DNA from: Belliella alkalica
Lineage (GTDB): Bacteria > Bacteroidota > Bacteroidia > Cytophagales > Cyclobacteriaceae
DNA length: 64,000 nucleotides
Assembly: GCF_022549785.1 (NCBI RefSeq)
Contig: NZ_JAKZGO010000014.1
Span: forward strand, 49,352 to 113,351
Reading direction: 5' to 3'
The position numbers and the translations under genes were made by a program. A model generated the notes under the pieces. It was not told the DNA's origin. It ran no database searches and saw only the letters and a program-made list of their open reading frames with translations. Every line of letters begins with the position of its first letter. Within the stretch, counting starts at the first letter, position 1. Positions 1 through 7,217 of this stretch are shown here, piece by piece.

Positions 1-194
1 TTTAAAACAGGTTTCCCTAGGCTATCACGGTCGATCTGAGAGTAGATAATTTGCACTTGATAAGTGTCACTATTTTCTAATACGCTTTTTAGTACAGGGT
101 ATTCAGTACTGATGTTTTTGAATGGGGTTTTGTCCTTTGGGCTACAGGAAAAGAGAATAAAACCCACTAAATAGATAATAATTAAGTTTTTCAT
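1..194 (-). CDS. Serine hydrolase lipoprotein, N-terminal part (gene runs off window)
   Basis: Reading the minus strand from an ATG at 194 gives 64 codons open to the window edge. The N-terminus is a lipoprotein signal (MKNLIIIYLVGFILFSCSPK) with the lipobox Cys at residue 17. The stretch reading VQIIYSQIDRD resembles the start of Bacteroidota class A beta-lactamase-like serine hydrolases, as I remember that family. The SxxK catalytic motif would lie outside the window, so the function is inference from a short conserved segment. Divergent from the DUF2179 gene, with about 230 bp between them. Confidence 0.55.
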   Translation of the reverse strand, partial: MKNLIIIYLVGFILFSCSPKDKTPFKNISTEYPVLKSVLENSDTYQVQIIYSQIDRDSLGKPVL

Positions 195-393
195 GGTTAA
201 ATTATTTGAGTATTGAATACATAAAACTTGTTAGCTTGTAGGATTATAGTTAAAAATCTAAAAATCAATTATTGAGTCAAACTACAATTTTTAACTGCTT
301 TTTCAAAAATAAATAAATTAAAAATAAGTCTATCATATAAGATAATCGGTATTTGAATAACCAAATTCTCCTACGTCCTGAGGGCTTTTTCAT

Positions 394-401
394 TACCTTT
401 G
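394..401 (+). promoter_or_regulatory. Candidate -7 box (TACCTTTG) of the DUF2179 gene
   Basis: A perfect match to the Bacteroidota -7 consensus TAnnTTTG lies 27 bp before the ATG at 429. No clear TTG-type -33 element is seen at the usual distance upstream, so support comes from the -7 box and its position only. Confidence 0.4.
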
Positions 402-428
402 TGATAAATTAAAAAAAAAATCACCAAG

Positions 429-1031
429 ATGCAGGAATACTTAGAGTCATTTGGAATATCCGTAGAAATCTTCAATTATGTCATAATGCCGCTTATGATC
501 TTTTTCGCAAGAGTCATGGATGTGTCCATCAATACCCTTAGGATTATGTTTATGCTTAATGGCAAAAAGAAAATTGCTCCAATTTTAGGTTTTTTTGAAG
601 CCTTGATATGGCTTTTGGCAATTGGGCAAATTTTTCAAAACATCAACAATCCAATGTCTTACCTTGCATATGCAGGAGGTTTTGCGATGGGGACTTTTGT
701 AGGGATGACTATTGAGGAGAAATTGGCTCTTGGAAGGGTTTTGGTTCGTGTCATTACTCCTACTCCAATGCCGGAATTGATAGAATATATGAAAGAAAAG
801 AATTTTAGATTCACTTCTGTTGGTGCTGAGGGAAGGTTTGGAAAAGTAAATCTACTTTTTACAGTAATGAAAAGAGATGCTCTTACTGAATTCGTCGGAA
901 AAGTAAAATCCTTTAATGACAAAGCATTCTATACCATAGAAAGTGTCAAAAGAGTTAGCGAAGACGAGTTGAACGTAATGGAAGACAGGCCAAGGTTTAC
1001 TACCAAACTTTGGAGCAGAATCAGAAAGTAA
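429..1031 (+). CDS. DUF2179 (UPF0316 family) membrane protein
   Basis: A 200-residue protein. About the first 95 residues are hydrophobic with roughly three membrane segments (approx. 15-35, 48-68, 75-95), including the family-typical stretch around FARVMDVSINTLRIMF. The soluble C-terminal half, approx. 105-175, fits the DUF2179 ligand-binding-like fold, which also occurs in YitT-type proteins. The family is widely conserved, but its transport or sensory role is not established. The gene stands alone, with a TAnnTTTG -7 box just upstream. Family assignment is fairly sure; function is unknown. Confidence 0.85.
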   Translation: MQEYLESFGISVEIFNYVIMPLMIFFARVMDVSINTLRIMFMLNGKKKIAPILGFFEALIWLLAIGQIFQNINNPMSYLAYAGGFAMGTFVGMTIEEKLALGRVLVRVITPTPMPELIEYMKEKNFRFTSVGAEGRFGKVNLLFTVMKRDALTEFVGKVKSFNDKAFYTIESVKRVSEDELNVMEDRPRFTTKLWSRIRK

Positions 1032-1121
1032 CAGTAATAGATTTCCAAGGACGGTTTGAATCCTTAATCCAAAGAGTGTAAATTACCGTCCACAAATTTA
1101 ATTCAGCTTAATTCTTTATTT

Positions 1122-3638
1122 ATGAGAAAAATTTACGCCCTATTCTTATCGCTTTTGATATCCGGGTTTGCATTGGCCCAACAAAGTCCAGATGAATTTT
1201 TGGGCTATAAAGCAGGAGAAAGATTTACTCCTCATCACAGAGTAGTAGATTATTTCGAACATTTGGCAAGTACTTTACCTAATGTACAAATAAAATATTA
1301 TGGAGAATCGGTAGAACACAGACCTTTGTTTGTAGCGATCGTCTCCTCTGCAGAGAATATTCAAAACCTTGACCAAATCAGGACTGACAACCTCAAGAGA
1401 ACAGGAATGTTGGAAGGTAGTCCAAGCACCAAAGTGGCGATCAATTGGATGCAGTACAATGTTCATGGCAATGAAGCCGTAGCAACAGAAGCTGCTATGA
1501 TGACTTTTTGGGAAGTGGCAAATCCAAACAATTCTGAAGCCAAAGAATGGTTGAAAAATCAAGTTCTAATCGTGGATCCATGTGCAAATCCAGATGGAAA
1601 AGATAGATATACAGTATGGTACAACCAAAAAGCCAATAAGATCCTTCAGCCGGATCCGCAGTCAACAGAACATTCTGAGCCATGGCCTGGAGGTCGACCA
1701 AATCATTACATGATGGACCTCAACAGGGATTGGGCTTGGCAAACGCAAGCTGAAACAGAACAAAGAATCAAGCTCTATCACGAATGGATGCCACATTTAT
1801 TCGTAGATTATCACGAACAAGGTATCAACGAACCATTTTACTTTGCACCTGCTGCCAAGCCAGTTCACGAGCAAGTTTCACCATTTCAGCATGAGTTCCA
1901 AGAGATTTATGGAAGAAATACTGCCGCGAAGTTTGATGCAAATAACTGGCAGTATTTCACAAGAGAAAGATTTGATTTACTGTATCCATCTTATGGGGAT
2001 ACCTACCCGATGTACAATGGTGCCATTGGTATGACCATCGAAAAAGGCGGTTCAGGTCGTGCGGGTCTAGGGATGCTCAATGCACTGGGCGACACAGTTA
2101 CTTTGGAAGAAAGGATCATCCATCAGCATACTGCGGGTATTTCCGCTGTAGAAGTTACCTCAAAGAATGCAGAAAGATTAGCCGAGGAATTCACAAACTA
2201 CTTCAAAAGCAATAGTACAAACCCACGTGCAAAGTATAAAAGCTTTGTAATCAAAGGAGAAGGTCAACCTGATAGATTGGCTGCTTTGTTGAAACTTTTG
2301 GATAAAAATAAAATTAGCTATGGATTTGCTGGAAACAGGTCCGGACTGAGAGGCTTGGATTATAATACTGGTAAATCTGCATCTTTTTCCACCACTGACA
2401 AAGACATCATTGTCAATGCATATCAGCCAAAATCAGTCCTTACTCAGGTTTTATTTGAACCTGAAGCTACTTTGGAGGACAGCATCACTTATGATATTAC
2501 AAGTTGGGCATTACCTTATGCTTATGGACTTCAGGCTTACGCTTTGGAGACGAAGCTAGATGCTGCAAAGTCTTTTGAGAAATCTGCTTTTGAGGTAAAT
2601 ATTGTGGAAGGTACGCCATTGGCATATATTGCACCTTGGAATGCTACCAAACATGCAAAGTATCTTGGGGCATTATTAAAGGCTGGTATTAGAGCAAGAG
2701 TTGCGGAATATCCTTTTGAAATCAATGGGCAGTCTTACAATGCCGGAACACTTTTGATCATGAGAAATGGCAATCAGTGGGTAGCTGATTATGATAAAAA
2801 AGTAGTCGATCTGGCCAATAAGTTTGAAATCAAACTTACTACTTCCAATACATCTTATGTTGACAAAGGGAAAGACTTTGGCTCATCGGACGTGAAAGTG
2901 ATCAAAGCACCAAATGTCGCTGTAGTAGGAGGTTCTGGAACATCATCATTGAATTTCGGGGAAATCTGGTATTTCTTTGAGCAGGAGCTAGATTATCCTG
3001 TTACCATACTTGAGGCAGATATGTTGGGTAGATACGATCTGAGCAAATATGATGTGTTGATATTGCCATCTGGCAATTACCTGAATGGAGGGAACTTCAC
3101 AAAAGTAATGGATTGGGTAAAAGCAGGCGGAAAAGCTATTGCCATCGAAGGATCTGTAGGAATGTTTTCTGATAAAGAAGGATTTAACTTGAGCAGATTC
3201 GATACTGAAGAAGAGAAAAAAGCGCAGCAAAAAGCAGATGCAGAAATTCAGAAAATTGAGCGATTAAGCTCCTTCCAAGATCGTGAGAGAATGGGAATAT
3301 CTACTTCAGCAGCAGGTGCTATCTTTGAAGTCAAAATGGATCAAACCCACCCGCTTTCATTTGGAGTTGGGGAAAACTATTACACTTTGAAAAATAATGG
3401 AAGACGTTATGCATACTTGACAAACGGTGTGAATGTAGGTACGATTCAGAGTTTAGATCAATATAGATTTGGATTTATTGGAAATAAACTGAAGCCTCAA
3501 ATGAATCAATCTATGGTATATGGAATGGAATATCAAGGTAGAGGAAAGATAGTCTATCTTGTGGACAACCCAATGTTTAGAAGCTTTTGGGAAGCAGGGA
3601 AACTAATCATGGCCAATGCTATTTTCATAGTGCAGTAA
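1122..3638 (+). CDS. M14-family zinc carboxypeptidase, exported
   Basis: 838 residues with a Sec signal peptide (residues 1-19, ending LAQ). The N-terminal ~340 residues form an M14 catalytic domain. Zinc ligands are visible as HxxE in VHGNEAVATE (about residues 114-117) and the later His in DYHEQG (about 231). The catalytic Glu is in TIEKGGSGRAG (about 306). The C-terminal half contains a class-I glutamine-amidotransferase-like segment (about 590-720: VAVVGGSG, ILPSGNYL), a fusion common in long Bacteroidota M14 proteins. It probably trims peptides or peptidoglycan-derived peptides in the periplasm; the substrate is not deducible. It is a single-gene unit. Confidence 0.88.
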   Translation: MRKIYALFLSLLISGFALAQQSPDEFLGYKAGERFTPHHRVVDYFEHLASTLPNVQIKYYGESVEHRPLFVAIVSSAENIQNLDQIRTDNLKRTGMLEGSPSTKVAINWMQYNVHGNEAVATEAAMMTFWEVANPNNSEAKEWLKNQVLIVDPCANPDGKDRYTVWYNQKANKILQPDPQSTEHSEPWPGGRPNHYMMDLNRDWAWQTQAETEQRIKLYHEWMPHLFVDYHEQGINEPFYFAPAAKPVHEQVSPFQHEFQEIYGRNTAAKFDANNWQYFTRERFDLLYPSYGDTYPMYNGAIGMTIEKGGSGRAGLGMLNALGDTVTLEERIIHQHTAGISAVEVTSKNAERLAEEFTNYFKSNSTNPRAKYKSFVIKGEGQPDRLAALLKLLDKNKISYGFAGNRSGLRGLDYNTGKSASFSTTDKDIIVNAYQPKSVLTQVLFEPEATLEDSITYDITSWALPYAYGLQAYALETKLDAAKSFEKSAFEVNIVEGTPLAYIAPWNATKHAKYLGALLKAGIRARVAEYPFEINGQSYNAGTLLIMRNGNQWVADYDKKVVDLANKFEIKLTTSNTSYVDKGKDFGSSDVKVIKAPNVAVVGGSGTSSLNFGEIWYFFEQELDYPVTILEADMLGRYDLSKYDVLILPSGNYLNGGNFTKVMDWVKAGGKAIAIEGSVGMFSDKEGFNLSRFDTEEEKKAQQKADAEIQKIERLSSFQDRERMGISTSAAGAIFEVKMDQTHPLSFGVGENYYTLKNNGRRYAYLTNGVNVGTIQSLDQYRFGFIGNKLKPQMNQSMVYGMEYQGRGKIVYLVDNPMFRSFWEAGKLIMANAIFIVQ

Positions 3639-3644
3639 ATATCA

Positions 3645-3894
3645 TTATTCTGTTTCCCTAGACAGCCAAGATACTACCTTCCAGCGCATGTGGAATTCCT
3701 TTCTTTCTTCAGGAATCTTACTATGTCGATGAGAAGGTAGTTTCTCCCTGGCTTCAAAGAAGCGACGAAGTGCTTGAAGATATCTCATGAAACATCTTGG
3801 AATAGTTCATGGGGGGATTACTAAAAAGGTGATTGTAGTTCCGGTGGTAGAGTTCTTCTAAATCAGCAATGGAGGATCGTATTGCCTTTTTTTC
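3645..3894 (-). pseudogene. Decayed ORF: two overlapping minus-strand fragments, family unknown
   Basis: Two short reading frames lie head to tail on the minus strand. The upstream one (3894-3754, no good start) reads AIRSSIADLEELYHRNYNHL and stops. The downstream one (ATG 3788 to stop 3645, 47 residues) starts MRYLQALRRFFEAREKLP and ends VVSWLSRETE. Both have protein-like composition, and a frameshift near 3755-3790 would join them, so I read this as one broken gene. I do not recognise the family. The following 3895-4261 stretch holds no convincing gene or hairpin. Confidence 0.35.
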
Positions 3895-4261
3895 TCAACC
3901 TTCAAAAGGTCTCTTAAAAAAAATGGGGCTCTGCGAAATGTCAATCGGGTACGGCTCTGTAAAAATTCCTATAATGGACTAACCCCATTATCAAGTTCAA
4001 CTGCGACATCCTCATGCAATTGGGGTTTTCAAAATCATATTTTTTCTTAGCTTTTTATCTATCGGTCATTTTAAAATTTTATAATGTCGATCTCTATCAA
4101 TACCTGATTTAAAGATAAGTAAGGATGTTGGCCTTGGCCAACTCCTTGTCTCTTTTCTTAAATTGACAATGTAGGTTTAATCAGATTTCACTTTTTTAGC
4201 ATGCAAAACCTCAAAAGTTTGAGTGAAATCAAAAAAGCTATCTTCAAAGGTATTTAAGTTT

Positions 4262-4939
4262 TTAGAAGATAAAATTGAATCCTATACCGATTGATTGACC
4301 AAAAGAAAATCTGAGACCCCGATTTATTTCTTTTATAGGTATTGGACGCGAATCAATCTCAGGGAAATCAATTTCTTGGTTAGACACTGATAAAAAGCGA
4401 GTGTTTATTTCTAAGGATAAATTAGGAAGCATCCAGTAATGTAGTCCTACAGACAAATGGCCACCATAATTTTCAAGAGTTCGGTTAGTTTGTATTTGTG
4501 AGCTATTAACTCCAGATCGTTCTTCGAGCCAATAATATCCTATTCTCCCTTCTGCAAAAATCTGCAAGTTTTCATCCATGTCAAAAAACCTTCGGGTGAA
4601 TAAACCAAATCCATATGAATCTATCCATTGCTTAATGTTCGAAGGTGAAGATCCAATATGAAATTGATCCGATGAGTATTTTAATTTACCCAAATTGATG
4701 TCAGCCCCAATAAGCCAATGATTACTTAACATATACCCCATTCTTGGAGAAAAATCTATCGCATGAGTAAACTGGGAGCTTTCATAGTTTGATCCTGAAT
4801 TGTAAATAATATCAGATCTTTCGGTATTATTAAGGTCTAAATTCACTTGACCACTAATAAACCATAATCCTTTTTCAACCTGTGCCAAGGAGGAACTCCA
4901 TAAAACAAAAAAAGCGAGTGTGAATAAAATATGCCTCAT
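4262..4939 (-). CDS. Small outer-membrane beta-barrel protein (paralogue 2 of pair)
   Basis: 225 residues with a signal peptide cleaved after about residue 19 (SSLAQ). The rest has alternating hydrophobic/polar strands and ends in an aromatic residue (FNFIF), as outer-membrane barrels do. Recurrent phrases (WLIGADINLG, FARRFF-like FTRRFFDMDENL) are shared with the gene upstream and with the gene near 56.0-56.6 kb. Its ATG overlaps the stop of the preceding gene by 4 bp (ATGA), so translation is probably coupled. It belongs to the broad porin-like/OMP_b-brl group; ligand or role is unknown. Confidence 0.75.
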   Translation of the reverse strand: MRHILFTLAFFVLWSSSLAQVEKGLWFISGQVNLDLNNTERSDIIYNSGSNYESSQFTHAIDFSPRMGYMLSNHWLIGADINLGKLKYSSDQFHIGSSPSNIKQWIDSYGFGLFTRRFFDMDENLQIFAEGRIGYYWLEERSGVNSSQIQTNRTLENYGGHLSVGLHYWMLPNLSLEINTRFLSVSNQEIDFPEIDSRPIPIKEINRGLRFSFGQSIGIGFNFIF

Positions 4940-5601
4940 CTTGGTTTACTTATGAATAAGTTAAACCCTAAAGATAAAAAATCACCATTTAAGCCCGTAG
5001 AAAAGGAATGGTCAAGTTCTTTTTGTTCTCCGTTTATTTGAGGGGTTTTTGATTGGCTAAAGCTATAAGAGATAGGGTTAATATTTCCTTCTATGGCTAT
5101 CCATCTTTTTGGAAAGTAAGTAATTCCCGCTTGAGTATGCATGTTGAGTGCTCTAGTGTTCCGTACGATTGCATCATTTTGTAGATGAATGGTTTTTATA
5201 TCACCGAATGTGTAAGCTAATCCTCCTTGCAAATGAAAATACACTTGTTCATTGATCGGTAAATAACGCCTCAAAAATACTCCACCTCGACCCGTCCATT
5301 GATTTTGTCTATTTACTAATTCCCCTGTTTGGTGATTCGTTATGGAGGACCTTGAATGATGATAGCCGAAATCCACACCGATTACCCAATTTTTTTTAAA
5401 GAAATATCCAACTTGTGGCAAAATGCCATAAGCGTTGCGTGAAATTTTTGTGTCAGGTGTAATCTGTGAACCAAGTCTGAGTGTATTTTCGGAGTTGAAA
5501 GTGTACTGACCACCTACCATCCAAATGCCTTGTTCTGTTTGAGCGAATAAATTTTCTGAAAGGGAAAAGACTAGAAATACAGTTATTAATAATTTATTCA
5601 T
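4936..5601 (-). CDS. Small outer-membrane beta-barrel protein (paralogue 1 of pair)
   Basis: 221 residues from the ATG at 5601, chosen because it begins a clean signal peptide (MNKLLITVFLVF...LFAQ); an ATG six codons earlier would put charged and polar residues in front of it. Barrel-like strand pattern; motifs GYFFKKNWVIGVDFGY and VFLRRYLPINEQVYF align with the downstream gene (GYMLSNHWLIGADI, LFTRRFFDMDENL), so the two are tandem duplicates that have diverged. First gene of a two-gene unit. Confidence 0.75.
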   Translation of the reverse strand: MNKLLITVFLVFSLSENLFAQTEQGIWMVGGQYTFNSENTLRLGSQITPDTKISRNAYGILPQVGYFFKKNWVIGVDFGYHHSRSSITNHQTGELVNRQNQWTGRGGVFLRRYLPINEQVYFHLQGGLAYTFGDIKTIHLQNDAIVRNTRALNMHTQAGITYFPKRWIAIEGNINPISYSFSQSKTPQINGEQKELDHSFSTGLNGDFLSLGFNLFISKPR

Positions 5602-5992
5602 AAGCCTATAACAAAGCATATAGTTTGTTTTTGTTTTTTTTGTACTATTCTACGGAAAAATTCGAAAAAAGGTTAAATATTATTTTGCCGAATCTTTCTG
5701 CATTTGTCAGATTTACTGTTGTTTCAAAAAAAGCAAGCACACATTATTTACACCACTTTTAGAATAAGTCAATTATAGAAAATTTTAAGCTCAATCTTTT
5801 AAAATAGGAATTTCTGTTAATGTTGAAATTTTAGATATTTATAAATTAACATATAACATTCCGTTCTATTTTCGTTTGAGTTTTTTAATCTGATTTTGAG
5901 TGTAGAAAGGCACAGTTATTGATTCGTCATCAAAATCAAGAAACCTAAATTATTTATATTAACTTTATTTCGTATAAAACACCAATCACCTC
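5602..5992. other. Divergent intergenic region, 390 bp
   Basis: Very AT-rich DNA between the outer-membrane barrel pair (minus) and the coiled-coil membrane protein (plus). I found no ORF, strong hairpin or perfect TAnnTTTG box; promoters for both directions must lie here but cannot be placed with confidence. Confidence 0.4.
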
Positions 5993-6595
5993 ATGAATAA
6001 AACCATTCTACTTGTATTGATCGCAACTTCATTTTTTATTAATTCCAGTCAAGCCCAGGAAAGTAATGTAGAAGAAACGGGTTCATTAAACAGCGGAACT
6101 ATTTCAAGCCAATTTGATTATATCAACAGTATTTCAAATAATTTTCAAGAATATAAAGTAGTCAAAAAAACAAATCTTGATAAAATCAAATCCAATGTTC
6201 TGGATTCTTTGCAAGTGTTCAAGAAGGAATTGATTGATATTCATGCTACAGTCAAAGATCAACAAGCAAAAATCAATGAGCTTGAGGAGGACATAAAAAG
6301 CACTCATGATGATTTGGATGCTGCATTGGAGGCAAGAGATAGTTTTTTCTTTCTTGGAATCCCAATCCACAAAAACGCATACAATACGATCATGTGGACA
6401 ATCGTCTTTGGACTGCTGATTGCCTTCTTATTTTTCTTATATAAATACAGCAAAAGCCACAAAGTCATCTCAATAGCGCGAAAAAATCTTGAAGAAACTG
6501 TTGAAGAATTTGAGCAACACAGAAAAAACACACTGGATCGTGAACGAAAGCTTAAAAGAGAATTGGTCGATGCCCTTAATGGAAAGTCGTCTTGA
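5993..6595 (+). CDS. Exported coiled-coil membrane protein
   Basis: 200 residues: signal peptide (1-22, ending SSQAQ), a coiled coil (about 60-112: KELIDIHATVKDQQAKINEL), one membrane helix (about 132-152) and a second charged helix to the C-terminus. Homologues in Bacteroidota often carry the label 'tRNA (guanine-N1)-methyltransferase', but nothing here resembles the SPOUT fold of TrmD; that name looks like annotation carry-over. It probably spans the inner membrane with a periplasmic coiled coil. Role unknown. Confidence 0.75.
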   Translation: MNKTILLVLIATSFFINSSQAQESNVEETGSLNSGTISSQFDYINSISNNFQEYKVVKKTNLDKIKSNVLDSLQVFKKELIDIHATVKDQQAKINELEEDIKSTHDDLDAALEARDSFFFLGIPIHKNAYNTIMWTIVFGLLIAFLFFLYKYSKSHKVISIARKNLEETVEEFEQHRKNTLDRERKLKRELVDALNGKSS

Positions 6596-6613
6596 TTCAT
6601 TCAAACTTTTCAC

Positions 6614-6650
6614 AATAAAAAAGCCCCACATCACTGTGAGGCTTTTTTTT
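6614..6650. terminator. Rho-independent terminator, probably bidirectional
   Basis: A-run, stem AAAGCCcCACA / TGTGAGGCTTT with one bulged base and a short loop, then eight Ts. It lies between two convergent genes and reads as a terminator on both strands. Confidence 0.85.
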
Positions 6651-6665
6651 ATGTAGAATTCTATC

Positions 6666-6977
6666 CTATGTCAATAAAATCAGAATCAATAGTATAATGA
6701 TGATGGCACCTACAGAAAGGTAAACTCCATTTCCCATTTCTTTTGCCTCAACTTTCATTTCTTTCAACTCTTTTCTGACTTCTTTTCTCTCGGCCTTAGT
6801 CATATCAGCAAAGTCCAAAGATTTAATCTCTTCAACCCTAAGGTTGATTTCATCTAGCCTTTCCTGCTGTTCAGCAGTAAGTACCTCTTTTTCTTTTTTC
6901 GAATCTTTAGCGATTGCTGTTGGAGCAAAAGCCATAAACAGAAATACAATTGATAAAAAATACGCGATCTTTTTCAT
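6666..6977 (-). CDS. Small exported protein with charged coiled coil and C-terminal membrane helix
   Basis: 103 residues: signal-like N-terminus (MKKIAYFLSIVFLFMAFAPT), a highly charged helical middle (about 25-80, rich in E and K, likely coiled coil) and a hydrophobic tail (about 84-102, GAIIIILLILILLT). The layout suggests a small anchored envelope protein. It is a common architecture in Bacteroidota, but I know no function for it. Single gene sharing the terminator with its convergent neighbour. Confidence 0.65.
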   Translation of the reverse strand: MKKIAYFLSIVFLFMAFAPTAIAKDSKKEKEVLTAEQQERLDEINLRVEEIKSLDFADMTKAERKEVRKELKEMKVEAKEMGNGVYLSVGAIIIILLILILLT

Positions 6978-7217
6978 GTTGATTTGTTTAAGTTGATAAA
7001 TAATTTAGAAATACGGGTCCAAATGTCACCGTCACCTGTTTTACTTCCAAAAATTAGACCAGAGGAAATAAATTGAAGAGAAATGTAATAATTTAATTCC
7101 TGAAATGATAATAAATTGCACCTTTCCTTTTCATTATTATTTGTAATTTAGCCTTCTATACTGACCTGGGCTTTCCCATTAACTTGAATACATTTTCAAC
7201 TCAAAATCCACCTTCAC

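Noticed and set aside
9..3660. TTTCCCTAG words near 11, 3653 and 13197 as ends of a mobile element
   Set aside because: Only 9 bp are shared, the flanks differ, and no transposase or target-site duplication is visible.
5993..6595. tRNA (guanine-N1)-methyltransferase
   Set aside because: The protein has a signal peptide, coiled coil and one membrane helix, with no SPOUT-fold motif.
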